DNA of 37,710 nucleotides from Acidovorax delafieldii 2AN (GTDB lineage Bacteria > Pseudomonadota > Gammaproteobacteria > Burkholderiales > Burkholderiaceae_C). Numbering within the stretch: position 1 is the first letter of the stretch; each line of letters starts with the position of its first letter. A model generated the notes under the pieces. The model saw only the letters and a program-made list of their open reading frames with translations, had not been told where the DNA came from and ran no database searches. The position numbers and the translations under genes were made by a program. The DNA lies in contig NZ_ACQT01000019.1 in the NCBI RefSeq assembly GCF_000175235.1, positions 1-37,710 on the forward strand, in the 5' to 3' direction. This document shows positions 1 through 7,684 of the stretch, piece by piece.

Positions 1-1172
1 CGGCCATGCTGGCCGTGGTGCTGGGCTTCGTGGCGCTGGGGGGCACGCTGGCACGACAGACGGTGTGGTCGGGCGTGGTGTTGGCCACCACCTACCTGCT
101 GGTGCAACTGGTGGACGACCTGTGCGAGGCCTTGCTGTCGTCCCAGGGTGGCCTGGGTGCGCGCATCCACGCCACACTGGCCCTCGACGCCCAGTTGCTG
201 GACCAGGCCGCCGTGCTGGTGGCCGGCGTGCTGCGCGTCGCGCTGTTCTTCTATATGGCGATCGCGCTGATGGCGCCGCTGGGCACCGACCCGGACGAGC
301 TGTTCCGTCGCGGCATCAAGGCGGACCACAGCCTGCGGATCGGCGACATCATGCTCGCGCCGCAGGCGCTGCTCACCGCGCTGGCGGTGGTTTGCGCGGG
401 CTTCCTCGCGATCCGCATCGTCAAGCGCTGGCTCAGTGAACGCTATTTTCCGCACACGTCGCTGGAGCCGGGCATGCGCAGCTCCATCGTCACGCTGCTG
501 GGGTACGTGGGCGGGGTGCTGGTGATCGCTGTAGCGCTGGCGGGTCTGGGCATCGGGGTGGAGCGCATCGCCTGGGTGGCGAGCGCGCTGTCGGTGGGTA
601 TCGGCTTCGGCCTGCAGGCCATCGTGCAGAACTTCATCTCGGGCCTGATCCTGCTGGCCGAGCGGCCGGTGAAGGTGGGCGACTGGGTGGTGCTGGGCGA
701 CACCGAGGGCGATGTGCGCCGCGTGAACGTGCGCGCCACCGAGATCCAGCTCGGCGACCGCTCCACCGTGATCGTGCCCAACTCCGAGTTCATCACCAAG
801 ACCGTGCGCAACATGACGCTGGGCAGCGCCCAGGGCCGCGTGCTGCTGCGCCTGCCCGCGCCGCTGGACACCGACGCACGGCGCATGCGCGAGCTGATCC
901 TGCAGGCCTTCCACGCGCACGAGGACATCCTGGAGAGCCCCGCCCCATCGGTGACGCTGGAGGGCATCCAGAGCGGCACGCTCACATTCCTGGCGATCGG
1001 CTACGTGAGCAGCCCGCGCAACGCAGCAGGCGTGCGCAGCGACGTGCTGTTCGCCATTCTGGAGGCGCTGCGCGAAGCGGGCCTGGCGTTGTCACCGCCG
1101 GCCACCACCTCGGTGGCGCAGGCACCGCGCGACGCCGCGCAGGAGCCGCCGCCGCTGTCGGAGCGCGTTTGA
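1..1172 (+). CDS. Mechanosensitive channel, MscS family (5' end cut by window)
   Basis: C-terminal part of a small-conductance mechanosensitive channel of the inner membrane, which would release solutes on hypo-osmotic shock. The visible part has several hydrophobic helices, then the MscS pore helix and beta domain at about residues 160-270 counted from the first ATG at position 6. The pore region is glycine/alanine rich (SVGIGFGLQAIVQNFISG), and is followed by a motif like the family's P-x-x-V-G-D (ERPVKVGDWV) and the PNS segment. The reading frame is open to the left edge. Larger family members carry a long N-terminal extension, so ATG 6 is probably internal. The C-terminus is proline/alanine rich. 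It ends 72 bases before the convergent amidohydrolase gene, and repeat copy A fills that gap. Family assignment is firm; the subfamily is not. Confidence 0.88.
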   Translation, partial: AMLAVVLGFVALGGTLARQTVWSGVVLATTYLLVQLVDDLCEALLSSQGGLGARIHATLALDAQLLDQAAVLVAGVLRVALFFYMAIALMAPLGTDPDELFRRGIKADHSLRIGDIMLAPQALLTALAVVCAGFLAIRIVKRWLSERYFPHTSLEPGMRSSIVTLLGYVGGVLVIAVALAGLGIGVERIAWVASALSVGIGFGLQAIVQNFISGLILLAERPVKVGDWVVLGDTEGDVRRVNVRATEIQLGDRSTVIVPNSEFITKTVRNMTLGSAQGRVLLRLPAPLDTDARRMRELILQAFHAHEDILESPAPSVTLEGIQSGTLTFLAIGYVSSPRNAAGVRSDVLFAILEALREAGLALSPPATTSVAQAPRDAAQEPPPLSERV

Positions 1173-1190
1173 GCGACGCCCACGCCGCTC

Positions 1191-1250
1191 CTGTTTCAAT
1201 AGCTGCTAGCGCTTATCAGAAAAGCGCTACAGGCCTATTTGGCTTCAAAC
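1191..1250 (+). repeat. Dispersed palindromic repeat, copy A
   Basis: The segment carries AATAGCTGCTAGCGCTT, a short spacer, AAAGCGCTACAGGCC and a TTCAAA end. The core GTAGCGCTT/AAGCGCTAC-like arms can form a hairpin. It matches six other copies in this window. It fills the gap between two convergent genes, and its TTCAAA end (read on the minus strand) supplies the TGA stop of the amidohydrolase gene. Confidence 0.75.
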
Positions 1251-2138
1251 CGGCAGTTGCGACCGTACATAGCCGGCCACCACACCCAGCAACTGGTCCA
1301 GGTGCTGCTGCAGCGGCGCAAAGCCGGCGTTGGGCGCGCGCGTGTCCTCGTCCATGTAGACCGGGCGGCGGATCTCGATCTGCAGGCTGTGCCGGCCCAG
1401 ATGCGGCTGCCCGATGCGGCCGATGAGCTCTACCCCCTTGTACGGCTCGTTCAGCGCCACGCTGTAGCCGAAGCCCCGCAGCTGCTCGGCAACGAGATGC
1501 ACGAACTCGGGTGCGCAGGTGGTGCCGTCGCGGTCGCCCAGCACGAAGTCGGCCAGCGGCGGCGCGTCCGTGCGGCCCAGGCGCCGGTACACGTCGTTGG
1601 GCATGGAATGCAGGTTCAGGTGCCACACACGGCCAAAGCGCTGCACGCTTGCGTCGATCGCCCGCTGCAGCTGCGCGTGGTAGGGACGCCAGTAGCCCTC
1701 GATGCGCCGCTGCACCTCGGCCACGGTGCGCCGGCGCGCATACAGCGGCGTGGCCACGCCGTCCTTGCTGATCTGCTGCCAGATCAGCCCCAGGCCCTGT
1801 TGCGTCTTGGGGCCGGGGGCCAGCGGTACGGGCCATTCGCCCTCGATCTGCGCAGGGTCCAGATCGGTGTCAGCGCGGTTCACGTCGATGTAGGTGCGCG
1901 GAAAAGTCGCGGCGATCAGCGTGGCGCCGTGCGCAGGCGCCGTGTGCCAGAGGCGATGCACATGCGTGTCCTCGCCGCGGCGCAGCAGCGCCAGCGGCAC
2001 GGCGTGGCCGAAGTCTTCGGGGTAGGCCGTGCCGCTGTGCGGCGAGTCGCACACCAGCGGCAGCGGCTGCCCCGTGGGGTGCCAGACCTCGACCGGGCGG
2101 TCCGGCCGGGGGTTCAGGTCGTCATGCAGCTCTGTCAA
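1245..2138 (-). CDS. hutG: N-formylglutamate amidohydrolase family protein
   Basis: Predicted to hydrolyse N-formyl-L-glutamate or a related N-formyl/N-acyl amino acid to glutamate and formate in the cytoplasm, as in the five-step histidine degradation route. The 297-residue product has the family signature near the N-terminus (VCDSPHSGTAYP), followed by FPRTYIDVNRADTD, and HLNLHSMPN in the middle. These hold the conserved histidine, aspartate and asparagine residues of this family. The start is taken as TTG at 2138: the protein reads well from there and no in-frame ATG lies just upstream. No other hut gene is nearby, so a role in histidine use is uncertain and the symbol is given by family only. 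Confidence 0.8.
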   Translation of the reverse strand: MTELHDDLNPRPDRPVEVWHPTGQPLPLVCDSPHSGTAYPEDFGHAVPLALLRRGEDTHVHRLWHTAPAHGATLIAATFPRTYIDVNRADTDLDPAQIEGEWPVPLAPGPKTQQGLGLIWQQISKDGVATPLYARRRTVAEVQRRIEGYWRPYHAQLQRAIDASVQRFGRVWHLNLHSMPNDVYRRLGRTDAPPLADFVLGDRDGTTCAPEFVHLVAEQLRGFGYSVALNEPYKGVELIGRIGQPHLGRHSLQIEIRRPVYMDEDTRAPNAGFAPLQQHLDQLLGVVAGYVRSQLPV

Positions 2139-2297
2139 AGGCGCACCATCTGAAGGCGTGGATGAACCCGGCGTGCCCGGGCAGACCGCGAAAAAAGCGG
2201 CCGGTCGGGGCGCAAAGCGCAGCCATGGCGAGGATTTGCAACGACGAGCGGGAGGGTTGTGGAGGAATGAGCGGGCATGGCGGGTTCGTTCACACCT

Positions 2298-3281
2298 TCA
2301 GTCCAGCTTGATGTTGGCGCGCTTGGCTACGGCGGTGTAGCGTGCGATGGCGGCGTCGATCTGCTTGGCGAACTGCGCGGGCGTGTTGGCCATGGATTCG
2401 CCGGAGATGCCCTTTTGCTTTTCAAGGTAATCGGGCATGGCCATGGCCTTGTGCGCCGCTGCGTTGAGCTTGGCGATGATCTCCTTGGGCGTGCCCGCGG
2501 GCGCCACCAGGCCGAACCAGCCGCCGTCGCCCATGCCGGCATAGCCCAGTTCCGTGTAGGTGGGCACATCGGGCAGCACCGGGCTGCGCTTGAGCGCCAG
2601 CACCGCCAGCGGGCGCAGCTTGCCGGACTTGATGTGCGGCAGCGTCGACGGCAGGTTGTCCGTCATCGAATCGACCTGGCCCGCCAGCGCATCGTTGATG
2701 GCCTGGCCCGCACCCTTGTAGGGGATGTGCAGCAGGTTGATGCCCGCCAGGTCCATGAAGTTCTCGATGTTGGCGTGGCCCAGCGAACCGGTGCCCGGCG
2801 AGGCAAAGGTGTATTTGCCGGGATGGGCCTTGGCCAGGGCGATGAATTCCTTCATGGTCTTGGCGGGCACGCTGTTGTGCACCACGAACACGCTGGGCAC
2901 GGCCATCACGTTGGTGATGGGGGCGAAGTCCTTGATGGCGTCGTACGGCAGCTTGGCGTACACGGCAGGGTTGGCACCGTGGGTGCTCACGGTGGCCATG
3001 CCGATCGTGTAGCCATCGGGCGCGGCCTTGGCGATGGCATCGGCGCCCAGCGAGCCGCCTGCGCCGCCCTTGTTGTCCACCACCACGGCCTTGCCCAGCA
3101 CCGCCGTCATCTTGTCGGCCAGCATGCGCGCCACCATGTCGGTGGAGCCGCCAGCGGCAAACGGCACGATCAGCTTGATGGGGCGGGTCGGGTATTCGCC
3201 CGCCTGGGCCAGCACACCGGGCACACACAGGGTGGCAGCGCTGGCCACCAGGGTGGCGGCAAGGCATCGGCGAGACATCAT
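2298..3281 (-). CDS. Tripartite tricarboxylate transporter (Bug family) substrate-binding protein
   Basis: Periplasmic solute-binding protein of the Bug/TctC family, which is greatly expanded in Burkholderiales and binds carboxylates or other small anions. The start at 3281 (ATG ATG) is chosen because AAGGAAG lies six bases upstream. It gives a clean signal peptide: MMSRR, a hydrophobic stretch, then cleavage after VLAQA. The mature protein opens with the usual YPTRPIKLIVPFAAGG motif and continues with DNKGGAGG and SPGTGS-type loops. No TctA/TctB membrane genes are adjacent, which is normal for orphan Bug proteins. A LysR regulator diverges from it and may control it. The ligand cannot be read from sequence. 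Confidence 0.9.
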   Translation of the reverse strand: MMSRRCLAATLVASAATLCVPGVLAQAGEYPTRPIKLIVPFAAGGSTDMVARMLADKMTAVLGKAVVVDNKGGAGGSLGADAIAKAAPDGYTIGMATVSTHGANPAVYAKLPYDAIKDFAPITNVMAVPSVFVVHNSVPAKTMKEFIALAKAHPGKYTFASPGTGSLGHANIENFMDLAGINLLHIPYKGAGQAINDALAGQVDSMTDNLPSTLPHIKSGKLRPLAVLALKRSPVLPDVPTYTELGYAGMGDGGWFGLVAPAGTPKEIIAKLNAAAHKAMAMPDYLEKQKGISGESMANTPAQFAKQIDAAIARYTAVAKRANIKLD

Positions 3282-3388
3282 GGCTTTCTTCCTTGTAATG
3301 AATTGATCGCCCATTCTGGGCAAACGCAGAGGAGAGGAAAAGCGACAATGTGGCACCGATTCATTACCAGCGCTCACCATTCACCGCC

Positions 3389-4288
3389 ATGCGCATCCGC
3401 TCTCCGTCCCTGTCCGAACTGCACGCCTTCGCCACGGCGGCGCGGCTGGGCAGCTTTTCGCAGGCGGCGGACGAGTTGCATGTGACCCAGGGCGCCATCA
3501 GCCGCGCCATCGCACGGCTGGAAGAGCACCTGGCGCTGGCGCTGTTCACGCGCGAAGGACGGCGCAGCGTGCTCACGGCCACCGGCCAGTCCTACCTCGA
3601 CGCAATCGCCCCCGCCATCGCCGCGATCGAGGCGGCCACCGTGGCCTTGCAGACCCGCCGCACCGAACGCACGTTGCGCCTGTCGGTGCCGCCCACGCTG
3701 TTCAGCCATTGGCTGATTCCCCGCCTGCCCGACTTCCACGCCCAGCACCCCGACACGACCCTGTCCTTCGCGCCCTACCGGCGGGACGACCCGCTGCAGG
3801 CGCCCGAGATCGATGCCTGGCTGCGCGTGGGCACGCGCGAATGGCCCCGGCACATCCAGGCCGACTACGTGGTGGGGCGCGAACTCGTGCCCATCTGCCG
3901 GCCCGCCGACCTGCAGGGCCCCCACGCCATCCGCACGGCACAAGACCTGCTGGCGCGCCCGCTGCTGTTCCACACCAATTACCCGGACAACTGGGCTGCC
4001 TGGTTCCAGGGCGTGGGCTGTGCGCATCCGCCGCTCGCGCCTGCGGCCGACTTCGAGCTGGTCGCCCTGCTGGTGCAGGCGGTGATCGCAGGGCTGGGGG
4101 TGGCGGTCGTCCAGCACTGCCTGGTGGAAAAAGACTTGGCGGCCGGCCGCATTGCCATTGCAGTGCCGCAGCCCGTGGTGATCGACCGGGGTTACTACCT
4201 GTGCCAGCCTGCGGGCCGCGCAGCCTCGGCCGCATTGCAGGACTTCAGGCAGTGGCTGCTGGCGCAGGCACATCTCGGGGCCGGATAG
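3389..4288 (+). CDS. LysR-family transcriptional regulator
   Basis: DNA-binding regulator of about 299 residues. Residues 5-63 form the winged helix-turn-helix (SLSELHAFATAARLGSFSQA, followed by HVTQGAISRAIARLE). The remainder is the periplasmic-binding-protein-like effector domain. The SLSELHAFATAA opening with TREGRRSVLTATG resembles the GcvA/AmpR-like branch. ATG 3389 is preferred over an ATG 39 bases upstream because it begins right before the conserved HTH. It is divergent from the Bug gene with about 107 bases between the starts. That is the classical arrangement in which a LysR protein controls itself and its neighbour; this is inference. Confidence 0.9.
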   Translation: MRIRSPSLSELHAFATAARLGSFSQAADELHVTQGAISRAIARLEEHLALALFTREGRRSVLTATGQSYLDAIAPAIAAIEAATVALQTRRTERTLRLSVPPTLFSHWLIPRLPDFHAQHPDTTLSFAPYRRDDPLQAPEIDAWLRVGTREWPRHIQADYVVGRELVPICRPADLQGPHAIRTAQDLLARPLLFHTNYPDNWAAWFQGVGCAHPPLAPAADFELVALLVQAVIAGLGVAVVQHCLVEKDLAAGRIAIAVPQPVVIDRGYYLCQPAGRAASAALQDFRQWLLAQAHLGAG

Positions 4289-4337
4289 CCCCCGCGCGGG
4301 CATCGCCGCACGCTGCACAACGGCGCCGACACGGCGC

Positions 4338-4622
4338 TTACGACCGCCAGCCGCGCACCAGCAGCCACTGGCAACTGGCGCAGGCCAGCACCAGCGCTGC
4401 ATAGGTCAGCATCTTGCCGTCGCGGCCCAGCACCACCAGCCCAGCCACCAGCACGCCGCAGCCAACTACGAAATTGATAGCTACTTGCGCCCACCACGAA
4501 AGCGCTTGCGGGCCTTTTGGCCGCAATATCCGCCCACCCAGCACCAGCAACAGGGCCAGCGCCGCCGCGGGCGCCACGAAATTCACGGCATGGTCGAGCG
4601 CAGCGAATGGCCCCATAAACAT
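4338..4622 (-). CDS. Small hydrophobic membrane protein, function unknown
   Basis: Encodes about 94 residues from ATG 4622. TTG 4634 and ATG 4616 are alternative starts. Three hydrophobic segments are visible: roughly AVNFVAPAAALALLLVLGG, INFVVGCGVLVAGLVVLG and YAALVLACASCQWLLV. I do not recognise a family. Between the first two segments lies a stretch (LRPKGPQALSWWAQVAINF) encoded by copy B of the dispersed repeat, so the repeat appears to be translated in frame. The gene is divergent from hemA with a short gap. Its length and membrane character are plausible for a real gene, but I see no strong ribosome-binding site. Confidence 0.6.
   Translation of the reverse strand: MFMGPFAALDHAVNFVAPAAALALLLVLGGRILRPKGPQALSWWAQVAINFVVGCGVLVAGLVVLGRDGKMLTYAALVLACASCQWLLVRGWRS
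4470..4528 (+). repeat. Dispersed palindromic repeat, copy B (inside a coding region)
   Basis: The repeat reads AATTGATAGCTACTTGCGC, a spacer, GAAAGCGCTTGCGGGCC and a T-rich end. It matches the order of blocks in copy A. It is the only copy that falls inside a predicted gene (the small membrane protein on the minus strand) rather than in a gap. Confidence 0.7.
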
Positions 4623-4673
4623 GACCCAGATCAAGGCTTAGGCAGACACAGTGCCCGATGCCGGCAACAATTT

Positions 4674-4679
4674 TATAAT
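4674..4679 (+). promoter_or_regulatory. Candidate -10 box of hemA (TATAAT)
   Basis: A perfect TATAAT lies only seven bases before the hemA ATG at 4687. No good -35 hexamer is visible at 16-18 bases. If used, transcription would begin within a few bases of the start codon, giving a leaderless or nearly leaderless mRNA. No Shine-Dalgarno sequence is present upstream of the ATG. Confidence 0.45.
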
Positions 4680-4686
4680 TGGCGCC

Positions 4687-5994
4687 ATGGCAGTCTGGGC
4701 CCTCGGCATCAACCACACCACCGCACCGCTCGATCTGCGCGGTCGGTTTGCGTTCGCGCTCGACCAGATCACGCCCACGCTGCAGGGCTTGCGCCAGTCG
4801 CTGGGCCAGGGCAGCCGCCATCCAGGCGTCGAAACCGCCATCATCTCCACCTGCAACCGCACCGAGATCTACTGCGCTGGTGAACAGGCCGCCGTGGACC
4901 ACACGCTGGGCTGGCTGGCGCAAAGCGGCGGCGTGAGCCCCGCGCTGCTGCGCTCGCATTCCTACACGCTCGAAGACAGCCTCGTGGCGCGCCATGCCTT
5001 CCGCGTGGCCAGTGGGCTCGATTCGATGGTGCTGGGCGAGGCCCAGATCCTGGGCCAGATGAAAAACGCCGTGCGTGCAGCCGAATCCGCCGGCGCGCTG
5101 GGCACCACGCTCAACCAGCTGTTTCAGCGCAGCTTTGCCGTGGCCAAGGAAGTGCGCACCAGCACCGAGATCGGCGCGCACAGCATCAGCATGGCCGCCG
5201 CTGCCGTGCGCCTGGCGGGCCAGCTGTTTGAAGACCTCTCCCAGATTCGCGTGCTGTTTGTCGGCGCGGGCGAAATGATCGAGCTGGCGGCCACGCACTT
5301 CGCCGCCAAGAACCCCCAATCCATTGCCATCGCCAACCGCACGCTGGAGCGCGGCGAAAAGCTGGCCACGCGTTTTGGCGGCGAGGTGATGCGTCTTTCC
5401 GACCTGCCCGAGCGCCTGCACGAGTTCGACGCCATCATCAGCTGCACGGCCAGCACCCTGCCCATCATCGGCCTGGGTGCCGTGGAGCGTGCCCTCAAGA
5501 AGCGCCGCCACCGCCCTCTGTTCATGGTGGACCTGGCCGTGCCGCGCGACATCGAGCCCGAGGTCAAGGCCCTGGGCGACGTCTACCTCTACACCGTGGA
5601 CGACCTTGCCAGCGTGGTCCAGACCGCCCAGGCCAACCGCCAGGCCGCCGTGGCGCAGGCCGAAGCCATCATCGACGCCGGCGTGCAGAGCTTCATGCAC
5701 TGGATGGAGCTGCGCAGCCCGGTGGGCAGTGCCGGCGGCGTGGTGCCCCTGATCCAGCAGATCAACGCCCAGACCGACGAGTGGCGCGCCGCCGAAATCG
5801 CCCGCGCCAAGAAGCTGCTGGCCAAGGGTGAAGATGTGGACGCCGTGCTGGAGGCCCTGTCGCGCGGCCTGGCCCAGAAGATGCTGCACGGCACCATGGC
5901 CGAGTTGCGCGCCGGCGACGCCGACATGCGGGCCCAGACGGCGCAGACCGTTTCGCGCCTGTTCCTGCGCTCGCAAAGCAAGACCGGCCTGTAG
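4687..5994 (+). CDS. hemA: Glutamyl-tRNA reductase
   Basis: Reduces glutamyl-tRNA(Glu) with NADPH to glutamate-1-semialdehyde, the first committed step of C5-pathway tetrapyrrole (heme) synthesis. The 435-residue product has the catalytic cysteine in [10 protein letters not shown] (about residue 56) and the family motif [14 protein letters not shown] Rossmann NADPH-binding domain follows ([17 protein letters not shown]), and a C-terminal helical dimerisation region. ATG 4687 is chosen because [14 protein letters not shown] matches the usual N-terminus; the GTG 36 bases upstream would add unrelated residues. The small cytochrome c gene and prfA follow in the same direction. The order hemA-prfA-prmC is common in proteobacteria. 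Confidence 0.97.
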   Translation: MAVWALGINHTTAPLDLRGRFAFALDQITPTLQGLRQSLGQGSRHPGVETAIISTCNRTEIYCAGEQAAVDHTLGWLAQSGGVSPALLRSHSYTLEDSLVARHAFRVASGLDSMVLGEAQILGQMKNAVRAAESAGALGTTLNQLFQRSFAVAKEVRTSTEIGAHSISMAAAAVRLAGQLFEDLSQIRVLFVGAGEMIELAATHFAAKNPQSIAIANRTLERGEKLATRFGGEVMRLSDLPERLHEFDAIISCTASTLPIIGLGAVERALKKRRHRPLFMVDLAVPRDIEPEVKALGDVYLYTVDDLASVVQTAQANRQAAVAQAEAIIDAGVQSFMHWMELRSPVGSAGGVVPLIQQINAQTDEWRAAEIARAKKLLAKGEDVDAVLEALSRGLAQKMLHGTMAELRAGDADMRAQTAQTVSRLFLRSQSKTGL

Positions 5995-6096
5995 CGCCGG
6001 CCTTTGGCATTGGCCACCCCTCTGGCGGGTTGGCCGGTGCACCACCCAACGGCAGCCCCGGCTGCGCCCCCCTCTCTTTTTGCAAGAAAGCCCGCC

Positions 6097-6429
6097 ATGG
6101 CCTCCGCACCACGCACCGCAGCCCGCACCGCCCTTCGCACCCTCTGCCTCCTGGCCCTGGCCGCCAGCCCGCTGGCGCAGGCCGGATCTTCACTGGCCCT
6201 GGACAAGGGCTGCTACGGCTGCCATGGCAACGCCTTCCATCCCAATGCGCCCAGCTTCGAGCAGCTGGCAGACCGCTCGGCCAAGCGCCGCGGCGAAGCC
6301 GGCGCCGAAGACCATCTGATGAACGAGCTGCGCAAGCCCCGGCCGCTGGGCCCCATCGGCCCCCATGAGCAGCTGAGCGAAGAAAGCGCCAGGACCTTGG
6401 CCCGCTGGATCCTGGACGGTGCCCGCTGA
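6097..6429 (+). CDS. Small class I cytochrome c, periplasmic
   Basis: Predicted 110-residue secreted monoheme cytochrome. Residues 1-29 form a signal peptide (arginine-rich start, [14 protein letters not shown]). Cys39 and Cys42 with His43 make one heme c attachment motif (CYGCH) in [19 protein letters not shown]-terminal helix ([16 protein letters not shown]) resembles the last helix of class I cytochromes. A methionine in [10 protein letters not shown] is a candidate distal heme ligand. It is an electron carrier with unknown partners. It sits between hemA and prfA, so it may share their transcript. The start at 6097 is set by the signal peptide; upstream codons add a proline-rich tail without sense. 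Confidence 0.85.
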   Translation: MASAPRTAARTALRTLCLLALAASPLAQAGSSLALDKGCYGCHGNAFHPNAPSFEQLADRSAKRRGEAGAEDHLMNELRKPRPLGPIGPHEQLSEESARTLARWILDGAR

Positions 6430-6443
6430 GGGTTGCGTCCCGC

Positions 6444-6502
6444 ATTTCAAGCAAAATCGGCCTACAGCGCTTGTTCTGAAAGCGCAAGCAGCTACGTTTT
6501 CA
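6444..6502 (-). repeat. Dispersed palindromic repeat, copy C
   Basis: The minus strand reads AAAACGTAGCTGCTTGCGC, a TTTCAGAAC spacer, AAGCGCTGTAGGCC and GATTTTGCTTGAAA. It lies in the 94-base gap between the cytochrome c gene and prfA, and ends about 20 bases before the prfA start. Confidence 0.75.
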
Positions 6503-6523
6503 GTAGCAAACAAACGACCCCGA

Positions 6524-7612
6524 ATGAAACCTTTTCTCCGAAGCCAGCTGGAACGCTACGCACAGCGCCTGGGCGAGCTGGACTTTCTGCTCTCGCGCGA
6601 AGACATCATGGCCGACATGGCGCAATACCGCACCATCTCGCGCGAGCATGCCGAGGTGACGCAGATCGCCGGCCGCTATGCCCGTTACCAGCAGCGCGAG
6701 GCCGACCTGGCGGGCGCGCGCGAGATGCTGGCCGACCCCGACATGGCCGAGATGGCGCAGGAAGAAATCACCAGCGCCGAGGCCGAACTGCTGCAGCTCG
6801 AAGACGAACTGCAGCGCCTGCTGCTGCCGAAGGACCCGGACGACGCGCGCAATGCATTCGTGGAAATCCGCGCGGGCACGGGCGGCGACGAATCGGCCCT
6901 GTTCGCGGGCGACCTCACCCGCATGTACATGCGCTACGCCGACCGCGTGGGCTGGAAGGTGGAGGTGGTGAGCGAGAACGCCGCCGAGCTGGGCGGCTAC
7001 AAGGAAATCGTGCTGCGCATCGAAGGTGACCACGTGTACGGCGCGCTGAAATTCGAATCCGGCGGCCACCGCGTGCAGCGCGTGCCCGCCACCGAAACCC
7101 AGGGCCGCATCCACACCAGCGCCTGCACCGTGGCCGTGATGCCCGAGCCCGACGAACACGAGGCCATCAAGCTCAACCCGGCCGACCTGCGCATCGACAC
7201 CTTCCGTGCATCCGGCGCCGGCGGCCAGCACATCAACAAGACCGACTCGGCCGTGCGCGTGGTGCACTTGCCCACCGGCATCGTGGCCGAATGCCAGGAC
7301 GGCCGCAGCCAGCACAGCAACAAGGCCAAGGCGCTGCAAGTGCTGCAGGCCCGCATCCAGGAGAAAGAACGCAGCGAGCGCGCCGCCAAGGAGGCCGCCC
7401 TGCGCAAGGGCCTGATCGGCAGCGGCGACCGCAGCGACCGCATCCGCACCTACAACTTCCCGCAGGGGCGCCTCACCGACCACCGCATCAACCTCACGCT
7501 CTACAAGCTGCAATACGTGATGGACGGCGACCTGGCCGACGTGCTGCAGGCCCTGGCCCACGCCCGCGAAGCCGAGCAACTGGAAGAGCTGGAAACGGGC
7601 GCCACCGTTTGA
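6524..7612 (+). CDS. prfA: Peptide chain release factor 1 (RF1)
   Basis: Recognises UAA and UAG stop codons in the ribosomal A site and triggers peptide release. The 362-residue product has the PAT codon-recognition tripeptide in [14 protein letters not shown], and the universal GGQ motif at residues 233-235 ([16 protein letters not shown]) that reaches the peptidyl-transferase centre. The N-terminal helical domain is intact. ATG 6524 begins the standard [16 protein letters not shown]-terminus. The gene is followed by prmC, whose product methylates the GGQ glutamine of this protein, so the pair forms a functional unit. Repeat copies C and D flank the gene. Confidence 0.97.
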   Translation: MKPFLRSQLERYAQRLGELDFLLSREDIMADMAQYRTISREHAEVTQIAGRYARYQQREADLAGAREMLADPDMAEMAQEEITSAEAELLQLEDELQRLLLPKDPDDARNAFVEIRAGTGGDESALFAGDLTRMYMRYADRVGWKVEVVSENAAELGGYKEIVLRIEGDHVYGALKFESGGHRVQRVPATETQGRIHTSACTVAVMPEPDEHEAIKLNPADLRIDTFRASGAGGQHINKTDSAVRVVHLPTGIVAECQDGRSQHSNKAKALQVLQARIQEKERSERAAKEAALRKGLIGSGDRSDRIRTYNFPQGRLTDHRINLTLYKLQYVMDGDLADVLQALAHAREAEQLEELETGATV

Positions 7613-7628
7613 GTTCCACCAGAATGCG

Positions 7629-7683
7629 GATCAAATAGGCCGCTTGCGCTTGCTGAACGGGCGCTACCAGCTATCAAAAACAG
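7629..7683 (-). repeat. Dispersed palindromic repeat, copy D
   Basis: The minus strand reads CTGTTTTTGATAGCTGGTAG, then CGCCCGTTCAGCAAGCGC, then AAGCGGCCTATTTGAT. It fills the 72-base gap between prfA and prmC and stops one base before the GTG start of prmC, so the leader of prmC is made of repeat sequence. Confidence 0.72.
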
Positions 7684-7684
7684 A

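Noticed and set aside
2139-2297. Terminator or small RNA between the Bug gene and the amidohydrolase gene
   Set aside because: Only an imperfect GACCGC...GCGGccGGTC hairpin with an A/T loop is present. It has no T tract after the stem, so I do not call it. The gap holds nothing else I can support.
4195-6045. 616-codon open frame antisense to hemA
   Set aside because: Shadow of a high-GC gene: the opposite strand stays open because the third codon positions are GC rich. It has no family motifs, and hemA is certain.
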